This document shows positions 23,601 through 38,600 of a DNA stretch of 64,000 nt, piece after piece. The DNA is taken from assembly GCA_963922205.1 (NCBI GenBank), contig CAWUHX010000032.1:1612001-1676000 (forward strand). The letters run 5' to 3'. The translations under genes and the position numbers were made by a program. Source of the DNA: Romanomermis culicivorax. Taxonomy: Eukaryota; Nematoda; Enoplea; Mermithida; Mermithidae. The number at the start of each line of letters is the position of its first letter. Position 1 is the first letter of the stretch. Under the pieces are notes generated by a model. It was not told the DNA's origin. It did not search any database and saw nothing but the letters and a program-made list of their open reading frames with translations.

Positions 23601-26600
23601 TTTTGCGAACTTGGGTTGGAGTTGGAAAAAATTCACTCTCGTTATATTGGATTTTCATTCTTTCTCAAAAAAGATTTTCCATGTCCGTGAAAAACTATAT
23701 TCTGCAGCATCGTGCATTTTGTCCTTCCCCTGGCATTAACAACAGCAAAATTTTTCTATATGAAAATTATATGCACATGATTTCAAATGTAAAGAAATGG
23801 TAAACCAATAGCTTTCTAACTCCCGACCGATTCAAAACTCCTGGCTCTTGCACTAGCTGAATAATAGTAAGGCAGGCATATTATAGTCATTTTCAGAACT
23901 ATAAAGAAATATGAGGTTGGTTGACTCTAACCCAACATGAGGATAATCTCAATATTGGAATTAAATTGTTGATCCTGAGTTTGAGCTAATCGTACTGTCA
24001 AAATTATTCTCTTCCAGTGCACCAACAATACTCACTTTAGGATTAACTAATACTGAGGTTTAAGTTCGAGTTTGGGAATTGCACAAATTTTTGTATTTAT
24101 TTGCTTTAGGGATAAGAAAATTATGCGAAAATGTTAGTGCCATCTGACTGCTCGAGTTGGGGATAATCTCGACGTTGAGCTCGTAATGATCCTGATGACA
24201 TTCAAATTATACCGAACTTGAGATCAAACCGAGTTGTCTTTTTGTTCGGGATTATCTTGGGCTCGAGTTTAGACCCCTTTGGGGCAACTTGGCCATGGTT
24301 ACAGTCATTAGGCACCGATCTGCAAATGGAAAAACAGGGTAAAGCATACAAAAATGCTCCTGATTCAGCCATGCCTATATTAGGGGTGTGCGCCAAATTC
24401 CGTACCCGGTTCTCCCCGACTCTGCTCGCAGTCCCACTGCAACAGTACGACTTTCTTGAAAGCACGACCAGAGTGACAGAGATAGGTGAAATTGCTTCCC
24501 GTCTGCAATCCCACAAAAAGCGCTCTTTCTGCTAATTTCAGTTTAAATCCAAAAACTGTGAATGATGCTATTTTGTTGAATAGTTAAATAGACGAGAATA
24601 AATTTGTTTATAGCTTGTAATCAGTAGAACTTACAGAGTGAATTCTATGCGATATGTTATATAAAATGAGTGAATTAAACATATCTTGCACAATGGATTT
24701 AGTTCTAAGAAGACATTTTCTAAAAAAGCTGAGTGGAATTTTATGTGCCATTTTCTCACAGTTGATTCTTGTTTTATTGACACTAAATTTAGCAAAAAAG
24801 TTCAACGCAGTTAGAAGCACACATAAGTGAGGGAAGACATGGGGGTACAAACTACCCCAAAAATTTTGAAACTGGAAAATTTGTTACGAGAAAAAATAGT
24901 TGGTCAATTTTTTTTTTGAATTTTTTGTCTCAAAAAACTCTAAAAACCAAGGTCCAGCCCTGTACTCTCCTCGAAATTTCGGAGATCCACATGCTGGGTT
25001 GGAAAGTGTGTTGGTGCACTCAGCTGCAGAATATACTATTTCACAGACATGGAAAATTTTTTTTGAGAAAGAATGAAAATCCAATATAAGGAAAGTGAAT
25101 TTTTTCCAATTCCAACCCAAAACCTGAAAAATCAAATTCAATCCTTTTTCTAGCTTGGCAACTATCCTAGCAAGTATATTCTTCTTTTTTCTGCCCTATC
25201 GGTGCATTTTCTAATAAACTAGTTCACCTCTTTTCAGTGGGCCTCTACCATGCATGAGAACCTTCATAGAAGCGCATTGAAGTTTTAAATTTGGTCATCT
25301 TCACATCAAAGAAACAATAAAAAATCTTAAAGCTACGAATTCTCACTTTCGGTGAAAGAAAAAGATGTTTAAACCGCATAGAACTTTAAACACGTTGTAA
25401 ACAGAATATAAAGTGACCATTTTCATTGAATTCCCCATAAACAAGAACCCCTCAGCACAAAAAAACCGGTGAAATACCTTTGTTTTAAATACACACAGAA
25501 CATTTTTTTGTGTGAAGGGATTGTGTCCATTGAATTCCGCATGGTCAGAAACCTCTCCCCTCAAAAATCGCAGAAATACATTTGAAATATACTCAATATA
25601 ATTCTGCGTGTAAAGTGAAAGTTCATTAAATTCCCCGTGGTCGAAAACACCTTTCACAAAAAAGTCACGAAAATACGCCTGTTTACACCCAGAATAATTT
25701 TTTGTGTAAAGTGATCGCATTCATCAAATTCTTCGTATTCAAAAACCTATCCCCCCAAAAAATTACGAAAATAAACATGTTTACAGCCGAGATAGTTTTT
25801 TGTGTACAGTAATCGCATTAATCAAATTCCCGTGATCGAAAACCCCTTCCACCAAAAAATCAGGAAAATACGCTTGTTTACACCCGGGATAATTTTTTGT
25901 GTAAAGTGATCACATTCATCAGATTCCCCGCGGTCGAAAACCTCTTCCACAAAAAAATTACGGGAATACGCTTGTTTACAACCGGGATAATCTTTTTGTG
26001 TAAAGTAACCGCATCTAATGAATTCCCTGCGGTCGAAAACTCCTTCCACTAAAAAATCACGAAAATACACTTGTTTACACCCGGAGTCATTTTCCGTGTA
26101 AAGTGACCGCGTCCATCGAATTCCCAATGGTTGAAAATCCTTACAGCCCAAAAGTCCCAATTAGGCTTCCGGTTAAATTGAAACTGCAAAAAATTAGTAG
26201 TGCATCATGCTGGAAAAAAATTTTTTTTTGAAGCCGTATGTATTATATTACAAAACTGGGGAATTTCGCGTTTCCCGGGACTTTGGACCACCATATAATT
26301 GAATTGGGGCCATATTTTAAAAAAATAAAAACTCTCATTTGAGATTGCACTCCTAAGATGCTCTGGCCGAAGTATAAAGTTTGGATATGCCACACCCATT
26401 GCTGGGCATGGTGGAACTGGGTGGCCTCAAAAGTGCGTTTTTGCATGTTTTTGGGGCCCCACCGAGCACCACTTGCAGATAGAGGCGAAATGACAAAAGG
26501 CAGCCCATAATTTGCCCCTATGCCCGATATTATGCAAAAAAACCGAAGGTTCTAGCTCTCACCGTCTTGGCTCTGGGGTGGGGGGACAGGAAATTTAGGG

Positions 26601-29600
26601 GCCAAGTATATTTTAGGTTGACGCTATCGCGCCACCTATGATATCGGAATTCTTGCCTGCTGCATCATGACGTAAAACATTTTTATCTCTCCACGAGTTT
26701 CACATTTATATGCTGGCTGAATATATGATTTATGATTTATATGTTGAAATCATCCCTGAAATCAACGGCCTATTCAGGGAATATTCTACCTTGAGCTGGA
26801 CCTGGACTCTGTTACACATAAAGGTTTAAAAGTTTAAGCTCGCGGGTATTTCGCGAATTGTGATAGTCTTTAGATGTACACCTTCGTCTAAATCAATAAA
26901 ACCCTTTTTGAACATGTTTTCGAACCTTGTAAATACAGAAAATTTTAAATATTATTGATTCATAAGCTACACCTGTATATGTAGAGCGGCACTACTGATA
27001 ACGCATTTTTCAAGAGTCGTATTCTCAAAGTTGCCATAAATATTCAACGATCATGGTGGAAGGCCGGTTAGCATAATCTTACACATCAGGTTTTCATAAA
27101 AACATCATGTCACAGAACTTTAGACTACAGGCATAGAAACATTCTGAAAATATTCATACTATATGGTGCATTTACTCCACATTTATATGTTCAGATATAA
27201 ATCGGGTGCAGTAACCCAAATCATCACCTTGTCAAAGCGTTCAATGCTCAATAACTTCCGTAATCCCAGGGTTCTGTATGTCAGGACGGTTCAGAAAATT
27301 GTATGATATTCTATCATTATGGAATGGTTCTTGATCGAAATGCTTTATAAATTCGATCCAGGTTATGGCTATATTCGTTGGACTAATCTACCTGAATACT
27401 ACCTACGATCAAGAAGGTGTCATGAATATCAACGGTGGTCTTTTCTTCATTTTGGCTGAGTACAGCTTTCCGGCCATATTCGGCGTTATTACGGTAAGAT
27501 TTTAATGATTGAATCTTTGAAAAGTGTTCATAAATTTTCAATTTCAATCTCATAGATTCTTCCGCTAGAATTCCCAGTGGTCGTACGTGAACATCATAAC
27601 GGCATGTATCGAGTATTGACTTACTACCTCAGCAAAGTCATTTCTTTCGTGAGTAAATCTAACATGTATGATTGCGAATATCGTGCAACGATTTTCGTAT
27701 TTTTCAGATTCCTATTTACAGCCTTGACGGAATTATTTTCACATGTATCTGTTACTTCATGATAGGTATGTTATATTCAGGGTGCTAGAAAACTGACTCG
27801 TCTAAAAGTTGATATTACAAAACAAATTTGAACACACATACATAATTTTACTCATTTCTGAAACGTTGAGGCACATGATGAAAAAATCAGAGTTCTTAAG
27901 GAGAAGGTCAATTTTTAAAACTTACTTTTTTTATGGTCGACTTCAATCGAAGTTCGAAGAATCATCAGTCTTTTAGTAGCGGAAATTCAAGAGTATTTAA
28001 AATTATCAGCTTTATTCTCAATTAACTGTGAATTTGAAGAGCATAATTTTCACATATATATTAATTTTATAAAGTACTTATGAATTGAAAATTAACAAAA
28101 AGTAGCACCGTCGTCTAAAGTATCTGCACAGAGCTTTTACAACGTAATACTCCTTCAAGAACTTTCTAAAGGTCGTTTAAATTATGCACGCGGGTCTCAA
28201 GTGACACGATCTTGTAGAAAATCGAAAAACTGCGAAAAACTACATGTTCAGCATTTTTATTACTCAGAAGTATTCAAAGAAAAACAGACTGTAGCATTGA
28301 TTCCAATCTTTTTGCTCATTTTATTTCGAGGCCATGATGCCAAAGTGACTTCTGAAGAGAAATTGTACAGGAAGACAGTCCTACGGACTACAGCCATATG
28401 AATGTGGAAATTTATATGAAAGTGAAATAGGAAGTCATGATAAAAAACTTTGTTAGTGGGATAGCCTGTCTGAAAAGTATAATTCTATAATTTTAGGTTT
28501 ACGTAGGACTTTGTCGGCTTTTTTATGGACACTCTTGATTGGCGTGCTATTGGAGCAATGTTCTAGCGCTTTTGGAACCATGATGTCCGCAGTGTCACCT
28601 TCATTCGCTTTGGCTGTTACGATTGTCGGACCCATAATGACCGTTATAGAAATGACCGGAGGTCTTTTCATTAATATAGCGTAAGAAATTCAGCTGATAT
28701 CGGGAGATAAACTAACGATCCGCCAAAATCGGTCGTATTTACGGCAACCAAAACAGATCTGAGGTTATATGACTACTACAGTCTATTTGTTTTTAAATGA
28801 GCTTCGGAATACAAAATAGTCAGAAGAAATCCGTGAGTTAACCTGCATAGCTGGCAGATTTTTTTCTCAAGTTGTTCTTTTGACTGTTTCAGTCAACAAC
28901 AGAAAAAATTTTGCCGTGTACGCGGGTTGCTCATTATTTGCACGGACAATCTCTCTGCGCTCCGAGATATTATAGACTATGGATTTCAATGTCAGTTTAT
29001 TACAGTATCATATTTTAGATACATTCGTGTTCGAAAGTCGTAGACTGATCGTGATACCATTAAATATGGCAACGCATTCATATGATTTTTTCATGCATCT
29101 TGATTAATTTCCGAAAAAGATTCCACAATATTCCGAAATCAAGGAAGACACTGTTGCAAATTTTCATTTGCAATAAAAATGTTTAAAAAATGGTAACAGA
29201 ATGAGATTTTATAGTCCGTTTTTTTTTAAATGGTAGACGAGAAAACCAAACAAACTTATTGTTATCAATGAAAAAAATTATTTTCGTCCATGAGCTGAAA
29301 ACAGAATAACTTAAAATTTCCTTCAACAGCCCTGTTAAATGTTAAAATTTCTCGAGTAGCGTTTATGTGTCGACATAATTCTAATCAAGTCAAAAGTGGA
29401 CAAGCTTGACATTTTGGCCTATCCATTTCCATGAAAAAATTGGGCATCTTTCCTACCTATAGTTTTCACTATATGGAAATTGCGCGTCAAATTAACGCAT
29501 TTTTTTAATTATCGCTGGTCTATCGTTTCAAATGAAATGGACTAAACTAGCTTCAATCTGATCTCATAAATGCTCTAGAGTGAAAGAAGTATCGGAAATT

Positions 29601-32600
29601 CAGGAGAAGTCAAATTTTTCTGAAAACTAATAATATTGCTTCCAATAATCACAAAAGCAACTGTAGCTATAAGGAGCAAGTGATCAGCTTTATTCTTGTC
29701 TCTTTTTTCGTGCGATGCAGTGCAGCAAGATCCACATGAGATGATTGGATATTGTTCATGATTTTCATATAAGTACGCATGAGTTGACACCAAAGGTAAA
29801 ATAGTTTACAGTAAATGAATGCAATATGCGGAATCATGCGGTATTCTACTTCCGCAAGCTAAGTGAAGGTTTGAAATTATTTCTGGTTTCCGCGACTTTC
29901 AAAAGGCATTGAAGCCATTTTGATTACGTAGTACAAAAATTTCTGTTCTCCAATATTCATTTGATTCCCAAGTGTAGCTTGATCACGTAAGGTTTGAACA
30001 ACATGCACAGTTTAACGATGCGTTACGGATGCAACTATTATACCGAAGAATAATTTGTGATTTAGGACCATTCCATTCTACTTGTCGTGGTCGCAATACA
30101 TTTCGTGGTTCCGATACGGGTACGAAGCAATGTTTATAGTACAGTGGGAATCCGTTGCAAATATAAGTAATGCTTTCAAAAAATTCCCCCTAGTTTTTAG
30201 TATTCAAATTTTTGTCTTGCCCATTTACGTTTAGCTTGCCGTAACCCTGAATTATCATGTGTGTCAAATGGGGCGGCCGTTTTGCGAAAGTTCAACTTTG
30301 AACCGGTAATTACCACGCCTTTAATAAATTAATTCTTTGTTTTAATGATTTAATATAAAGAGAACCAAAAAAAGATTCGACTCAAATAGATCTGAACCAC
30401 AATATGCTCAAATTTTATCTGATTATCAATTCGAATGCCAATAATTTATAAGTTTCATTTAGGGTACAATAAATAGTGAGACCGGAAGATTTAAGAGTTA
30501 ATGTCTGTAAGAATTACTCCAGCAACATTATTAAGGGGGATAACCTGAGAAAATTGTCCTGAATTTTACATATATTGTTCAGTTTTTGACGCCGATTATC
30601 ACGATAACAATTATTTTACATAAAAATCATTTTTCACGATGTTATGAGCATGTAAAGTTGCGAAAATATACAATTTCAAGCATAGTTCCGTCAATTGGTA
30701 TTATATTTTGTTCGATTTTTCTTTAAATGATAGAGCAGATGTTGCACGATATTTACGTGTCATATTCATGACAAAAAATCGTTTTTCGACTTTTTGCGTG
30801 AACAAAAAAAACGCAAAAATTTTAATGTTTACCTGCCAAAATGTTGCACATTGTGGCCGATAGTAACCCAAATAGGTTCGGCTCGAACTTTAAAATTCAT
30901 CAGCATAGAGAACAACCATATGACCTTCTATGAGCCAAAAATCAGGAAAATACTACCGTTCATTGAGCCATTGTGGCAGACTTTGATTGACTCTCAGCAG
31001 ATTCTTGCTGACCTCCGACAGATTCGATCACCCAGCTTTGATGAGGATAAGGAAGATGGTAAAGGAAAATGAGAAAAAATGAGAACATGTCATAAAAATG
31101 AAAAAAGATAACGGTTTTTCTAAACGAAGTATTCTTGATACCAAGAGAGTAACATTAAAACACGATTTCTGATAGGATTCAACTTAATTGTGATATGTAA
31201 AAAATTAACCCTACCTGAATGTTGTGATATGTAAAAAATTAACCCAACATTGGTGTAACTTGATGTGCTAGGAACAAAAATGATATTCTTTTCGTCTCCA
31301 AATCAAAGCTCGCACAGCGACAGGTATTCAAAAGTTAACAATTTTTGATTTTTTTTGACATACACTTTTTTCAACTTTCACAAGTTTAAGTACGTCAGAA
31401 ATCGCGTTCTGAAAATCTACCCAATATTACGCCAATCGATGAGCCACAACTTACTGTAGGATTCATTAGTGTAAAGTACGTATTAAGAATACAGTGGACT
31501 CGAAACATAAAATTTTGAGAGCAAAAATTAGCATTTTTTTCACAAACATCACCTTATCTACCGTTAAAGCTCAGAAGCACCAAAAAGTCCCTATACATTA
31601 GATAGTTTACTACGTCTTCTACCTGCTGACAAAAAATTACCGGCATTCATGTACTGCTAAAGGGTAGCAGGACTTGTAATCTTATAATTGCATTTTCTGA
31701 TGAATTTCAAAAAAGAGACATTATAGCAAGTTTTGTATGCTTAATATTAATGCAATGCTCAGTATGCATAAAAATTAAGATTCACATAGCTACAGTACCT
31801 TAAAGTTCGGAGAAACGAAATTTTCGGACAAACTATGTGTTGTAAAGTTGCAGCATACTGTTCTTGTAACATATTGTTGCATACTGTGACATCTATACAT
31901 GTAGTTGAATCATAATTTTCACTCGAATGGTGAATTCTGACACTTGTCAAATTATTTCACCAAATTGATTATCTAATTTTCAATGAAGATTTACTAAGAA
32001 GTGGATCACTTAATTTGCAACGAAGACATTAATGTGTAAAAATTATGAATATGCGGAGTAGGTATAAATATGTTCCTACAGCAAGTGTACTCGCACATTT
32101 TGATTGTGTCTTTATTCCCCCAACGTCCCTTTTCCGCAAATATCCCGATTGCCCGAAAGTCCATATTCCCTGTAGGTCCAGATTCCCCAAATAATGAATA
32201 AATTCCCTATTTCCCCGAAAAATTCATTAGTCCCTACACCTTGAACGTCTCAGTTTCCCGAATACTAGGGGAAGGATGGATCCACTTAGAATCTGGATCC
32301 TGAACAGCAGGTTCGACCGGACCCAGATCAGATCTGGATCCTTTATATAGCACATATGTGAATGAATAATCGTGTATATATATTCAATTTTTCAAAATTA
32401 ACTTATATAAATTGATATTTCCTAGCAGTTCAAGAGATATTAATCGTTGGAATGAGAAGCAAATTAAAGTAAGAGCCCAAATCTTTAGACTAATCTTTTT
32501 GCAAGATTCTATCTGCACCGTGCAGGAATGATTGATTTCATTTTTCTTTTGCGCTTTTTATTTTTGGACTTTTTCGATTTTTTTCGTTTTTTTCATTTTT

Positions 32601-35600
32601 TCGTATTTTTTGTATTTCACATTTGTCGAGACAAGCAATACGCATTTTTTGACAAGAGCAAAATCCAAAAGTAAAAAAGCGACGCCGTAAGGCGCCTTGC
32701 GGTGGCGCGCGGTGCCGCTTGTTAGTATGAATAGAAAAAGCGGCGCCGCGCTATACCGCGCGGTATCTCGTGGCGAAGTGACAGGGCCTTTAAGATGTAT
32801 TGGCCTAGACATTACCTAACTTTATGGTTGAACATTCATTAGATGCGGAATACAACGTTCTATAACGTAGTATAAATGTTTTTTTTTCTCTATTTTGCAT
32901 TTTACACTTTTCAGCAAGTTTTCAAGTGTTGAAAATGATACAACAAAAATATTTGAAAAGATGGATATTTCCTAAAAATTACTATACCCATTGCAGAAGC
33001 TCAAAAAGACCGATAACCTTAAGGCCCTGTCATACATCACCGCGGGGTACTGCGCGACCGCGCGGTGCCTTGTCATACTTCGCCGTGCGGCGGCGCGCGG
33101 CGCCGCTTTTTTACTTTCGGATTTTGCACTCTGAATAAAAACTTTTTCGAAAAATTTGCCAGACTCTTGTCTTTTATCGTTTTTGGAGCTGCTAATTGCA
33201 CTTGGCTTATTGCTAAGACAATATCAGGCCGTCGAAACGTGTGTACACGTATTAATAATTTTTCCACATTCATATCTCCATTGTAAATTGAAATCACAAC
33301 AAAACTTATAGTCGCTTTTTCTGGAAATGCTTGTAGGTAAAAAATTGGAAAGAAAGTATCATTTTATATTTCTATAACTTACACAGTCTGCTCAACTGAT
33401 CCTCGCGATTTTTTTACGCCAAAAATCCTATAGTAAACGGTTTGTGTAAACGACTTTGAGGGCGGTCCATTTTTTGTCAAGTTTCAATTTACAAACATTT
33501 CATAAAAACGAACTATACATATTTTCAATCCTCGTGAAAATCTATTTCTGAAAACTTTATTAATAATACCTCTGGGATAAAATTACAGAAAAAACTTCAC
33601 TGGGAAAATTTCTGTGTGCATGGCCAAAACTTGTCAATCATGGATTTTTTAGAATGTAGGATGAATTTTTTCCGAATGTAGCATACATGCACGTGGAGAG
33701 GGTTTTGAGGGTATCAACCCCCAGGAGATCTAACCCCCCCTGCAATGATTCAGAAGATGACGAATGAAAAAATGATCAAGAGAGAAGAGAAAGTCATCAT
33801 GAATGAAAATGATACCGTAGTTAAATGATCTCTCCAAACGAATACTTGATTCAAAGAAGTAGTGTTGAAACTTTGAAAAATGCTGACCAAGCAAATAATT
33901 TCACATATTCGGCTAATATAGGTTGAAGAACATGCTGCTTGGATGTTAGAAAAACATGCTGCTTGCACTGGCTGAGTACCCACAGAATTTCTATGTTATG
34001 CATGTATTATTAAGAGGCTTGATAAAATAATACTTGAAAAGTGTCATAATTCACTATTCATGTAAAAAATATGATTGAACTGCATATACAGATGTTACAG
34101 TATGCATCAGTATGCTATAGCAACAATATATTACAGCTTTATAACACACGAATTGTTCGAAAATTTCGTTTCAGTTGAACTTCGAAAGTGGGACCGCGCG
34201 GCGTCGCCTAAATGCCTGCAAAAAATGACAAAAATTCACGTACCGCTAGGGGGTTAAATCTACAGAAAACTGCTATCCTATTCTTGCCGATAATGTTTGA
34301 TTTGCAGTTTTCCATCAACAAAAATTAGCTTTTCTTGTAATTTTATGTTTCAGATTAAAGGATAGTAAAGCATTGGAAATGAGCATAAATAGAAGAGCAC
34401 GCATTACAATCTTTTGAAGGAAATAGGCTTCTAAGAAACTACTTCGCGCCATATACTTCAGTCCATTCATATCTTCTGCTTCTCCTTACCTAAATCGTCT
34501 GCTTCAGTAGGATAGTAGTAGGGCTCTCTGTGTTCAGGAAGGCGACTGACCTTTTTCCGATGACCAGAAACTTGCAACTTGTTGCATTGTTAGAAACTCC
34601 TCTTTGGAAAACTCAAGCTTGGCACATAAGAATGGTAATCATTTCAGCGTCAACTTTTTGTTTGAGGTGAATTCCTTCATCAATTTTTCCTGTAAAATCT
34701 GCTTCTGCTTTGTTTGAACGTTTTACACATTATTTGACTTTGAGCACCTATACGTCTTTTACAATGCAGGATATTCGAGTCAACCTTGGATTAATATTGT
34801 ACCTTTAACCCCACCAAAAGCAATTGCTCAGTTAATAAACTCTTGTTGGTGCACTTAAAATGAAGCTGTCCGTTTGAAGCTCAGTGGCGGACTTGGGGCG
34901 GGGGCGGGGGGGGGGGGGCGGCCGCTCCCCCAAACTCATTATCAATATTATGGTTCAAGAGGAACTCAAAACCGAAAAGATGCATTTTGGTGAACTTTAG
35001 AAAGTCAAGATCTCAAAATTTTCTGGCGTAATTTATATTTTTTCTAAATAATAATAATTATTTTCTGTCAGACGTAGCCTTTAGCATCAAATGAAAGACG
35101 TCGTCTCATTTTGTAATTAATTACAGTCAATATTTCACCGAAAATTAAGATTTTTTATCAATTCACTCAATTGTTTTCTCTCTGGCCTTGTAATTCTTGA
35201 AATTTTTCCAACATGAACTTTTGCATTTATAGATGTTGAAGATTGAAGCCATCATTCTGGAATTTTAGAGTTTCTGTTCAAGGATATTCGCGCCGGAATA
35301 AGGAACGAATTATTTTTTATGAATCTGATTTTAATTTATTTCTCAACTTTGTGAAGGTTCATTTTCCAGCGTTTCAGATAGTGATAATCCAACAATTTTT
35401 CCGCCGCTATGCGCCGGACTAAGAAATAAGTACAATTATCGAATTGAAAATAATTGCAATCATTTAATCGGCTCGATTATTTGATATTTTTTATTGTAGT
35501 GTCTGGTCTTTCTAAATCAAAAAAAATCGTTCGTATGTCGATGCAAGTAATTTAACAAAAATATAAAAATTCGAAAAAAAATTCCGCCCCCCTTAAAAAA

Positions 35601-38600
35601 ATTCCTGCGTCCACCACTGTTGACGCTATTAATCGCACATCTTCTAAAAGCATTAGAAAAAATCTGCACTGTAGGGAGCACTAATATTGTAGGATAGGAA
35701 TGAGCACTCAAAAGTCAAAGAACATGCTCATGCTACAGCAAAAGAAGTTTCTGCCAAGAAAGTTTGATGAATGACCTTGTCTCAAATAAGAGTTTGACCC
35801 TGTAACGATATTCAGACTGATGCATAAAACAGGACAGTTTTCAAAGATGAACTAACAGTGCAAAAACTTCTAAGCTGAGACATAAAAGTCCAGAAAAGCT
35901 AACGTTTGTTGATCAAGAATTGAAAATCAAAATTTATCAAATAAAATAGTTAGCTGTTTTTTGCAGATTTAACCCCATAGCAGTACATGAAGTTTTATCA
36001 TTTTTCGTGGGCAACTAGAAGACATGGTGAACTAAGCACTGCATGAGGAAGTTTTCAGTTCTTTTGGACTTTAGCAGTAGAAATAGTCATTACTGTGGAA
36101 ACCATCAGCTTTTTAACCATTTTTATCCCCTTATTTTCAACATTTTAAATCTCGTTGGAAAGTTTAAAATGCAAAATAAGAAAAAAATGTTTATACCACA
36201 TTAAAGAGCATTGTATTCCACATCTAATAAATGTTCAATCATAAAGCTAGGTCATGTCCAGGCCAATACATTTCAAGTCTCGTAAATAGACCAATATAGG
36301 CCAAAAAATGCGAAAATTCCCAACTTTAGGGTACTGTAGCTATGCGATTCTTAATTTTTATGCATGATGAGCATTACATTAATATTTAGCATACAAAACT
36401 TTTTCCAATGTCCCATTTTTGAAATTTAACAAGCTGTGATTCTTCCACAATTGAGGTCACAATTATCAGAAAATGCGATTATAAGATGGTATTTATACTA
36501 CAAGTCCAGCGACCCTCTAGCAGTACATCAATTTCCGTTATTTTTTTGTCAGCGGGTAGAAGACATCGTAAACTATCTATTGTATAGGGAATTTTTTGGT
36601 GCTTCTGAGCTTTAACTTGCTCTTAAAATTTGATGTCTCGAGCATCACCGTATTCTTAATTAATACTTTACACTAATGAATCCTACAATCAATTGTGGCC
36701 CATCGATTGGCCTAGTATTGGATAGATTTCCAGAACACAATGTCTGACATACTTAAACTTGCAGAAGTTGAAAGACGTACATGTCAAAAATCGAAAAAAT
36801 TGAAAATTGTCAACTTTTACCTTACTGTAGCTAAGCGAGTTTTGATTTTCAGACGAAATGAATATCAATTTCGTTCCTAGCGCATCAAGTTACACCAATT
36901 ATGTGTTTTGGTTCAGATTCTCAGAGGATTTTCTTGGAAACACCGACGATTTTCTGCAGTCTTGACCCTGTCGCACGTGGACTCAGATTTTTCAAGATGT
37001 TTTTTGCATGTAATTATTTTGGTTTTCTTGCACACAGTTTATAATTTGATAAATTTCGCAAAAGCAATTCCTGATGTAAAAAATATGAGCTTTAAAATAT
37101 TTTGGTTTGAAGGTTTGTTTTCGGCAGCAGAATAGTTATGAACTTAGCCATAAATGCACACCATATAAATTCTGTTGGGGATCAGGCTGGACAGAGGATA
37201 CGGTGCAAATTTGTTTGGTATCTTGATGAGAGGAAGATGGATCTTCTGATATCTAAGTATCATATTCTTCTATCCATATTAGTAAAATATGTGAAATTAT
37301 TCCCATGGTCAACAATTTTTAAGGTTTCAATAATACTCCATTGACATCAATTATGCTTTGCTTAGAAAAACCGTTATTATTTTCATTTTTATGACATCTT
37401 TCCATTTTTTCTCGTTTTCCTTCATCATCTTCCTTATCAATGCTGGTTGATCGAATCTGCTGGGGATCAGCATGAATCTGCCGAGGGTCGATCAAAATCT
37501 GCTTGGGGTCCATACATCCCTATGTGCATGTACGTTTGTACCAATATTTATTCTGACCAAAACTACAATGTTAATGAGGTGTTATATTTTGAAGCACTAT
37601 AGCTCAATAAAAGGTACTTTTGTTTTTTTATTTTTTGCTCATCGAACATATTTGGGTTACTGTAGGCCAAAATGTGTGAAATTTTGATTGATAAATTTTA
37701 GAATTTGCGTTCTTTTGTTCATAAAAAAGTTGATGTATAACTTTTTGCATTGAATATAGCATAAGGTTGTAACACAACACCTGCTCTTTCATTAAAAAAA
37801 AACCGAACAAAATATAATGCAAACTGCCAGAACGGTACGTCAACCATTTTTGCAGTTTTATGCAAATTTTCGTAAATTTACATGCCCATAACTCTGTGAC
37901 AAATGATTTTTGTGTAAAATAATTATTGCCATGATAATCAACGTCAAAAACTGAACAACATGTGTGTTAAGGTAACTTTTTTTAGGTTATCCGACCTCGC
38001 GCTGATTTTTACAGAAAGTGTCTCTTGAAATTTCAATATCCACGCAAATATAGAATTCATTTCGTCGTTAGATTCGTCTCGGTCCATTTTTACCATTGCC
38101 CTTAGCTGTCTGGGCAATTTCACAACTGTATTATTTCCCTGTCAGCTATACTTGCGTTCAATAGAATTTACATAAACATGAGCGATCATGTCAAAATCGG
38201 CCACATGTGGTTTCACTAGCCCATTGACCTTAGCGTATCGAAATATTGATCCGATGGATCTTTTTGAAGACGGTGATATTGTCTGCGGCCAACGTTCAAT
38301 CATTCTGGGCCAAAAAATTCTCGCAGACTTTATGCTCAATTTTTGCTATAGATCATCGATTTCGATAGAATGTTTTGCATGCCAATCAGCAAGTAATTTC
38401 CTATTAAACGATATAAATTACACGCAATCAAAATCGGCCCCTGACCAACAAGATTACAACGAAAATCTCAACGACTCATTTTGTAAATGAAAAACGATGT
38501 TTTTTTGCCTGAATCACCTCGAATTTTTAAATTTCAGTGAGTTTGAGACTTTACAACTCAAAAACGCTGCAAGATCGATATCTTTCGATGCCAGTGTGTG

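Larger units (their letters stand above)
30530..38000. repeat. Degenerate ~7.5-kb palindrome in the last ABCG intron
   Basis: Sequence from 30530 to about 31830 reappears reversed at about 38000-36330. Matching blocks: 30600 (GCCGATTATCACGATAACAA) with 37940, 30840 with 37665, 31440 (CCAATCGATGAGCCACAA) with 36700, 31600 with 36560, 31780 (AATTAAGATTCACATAGCTA) with 36350. The match resumes at 32800-32870 with 36190-36280. The arms differ by many substitutions and by separate insertions. A further diverged copy of the AGCAGTACAT..GAAGAC block lies at 35985-36080. No gene was found in it. Confidence 0.75.

Noticed and set aside
24202-24535. Two overlapping ~105-codon frames on opposite strands
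   Set aside because: Inside the repeated TIR element and not conserved in the inverted copy at 14420-14650.
25343-26160. Open frames with a repeated ~32-residue pattern on the minus strand
   Set aside because: They read through the 97-bp minisatellite; the unit is not a multiple of three and the frame changes between copies, so no repeat protein is encoded.
38142-38490. Open frames on both strands just past the palindrome
   Set aside because: Protein-like at first sight, but both strands are open over the same bases, no splice sites fit, and I recognise no motif.
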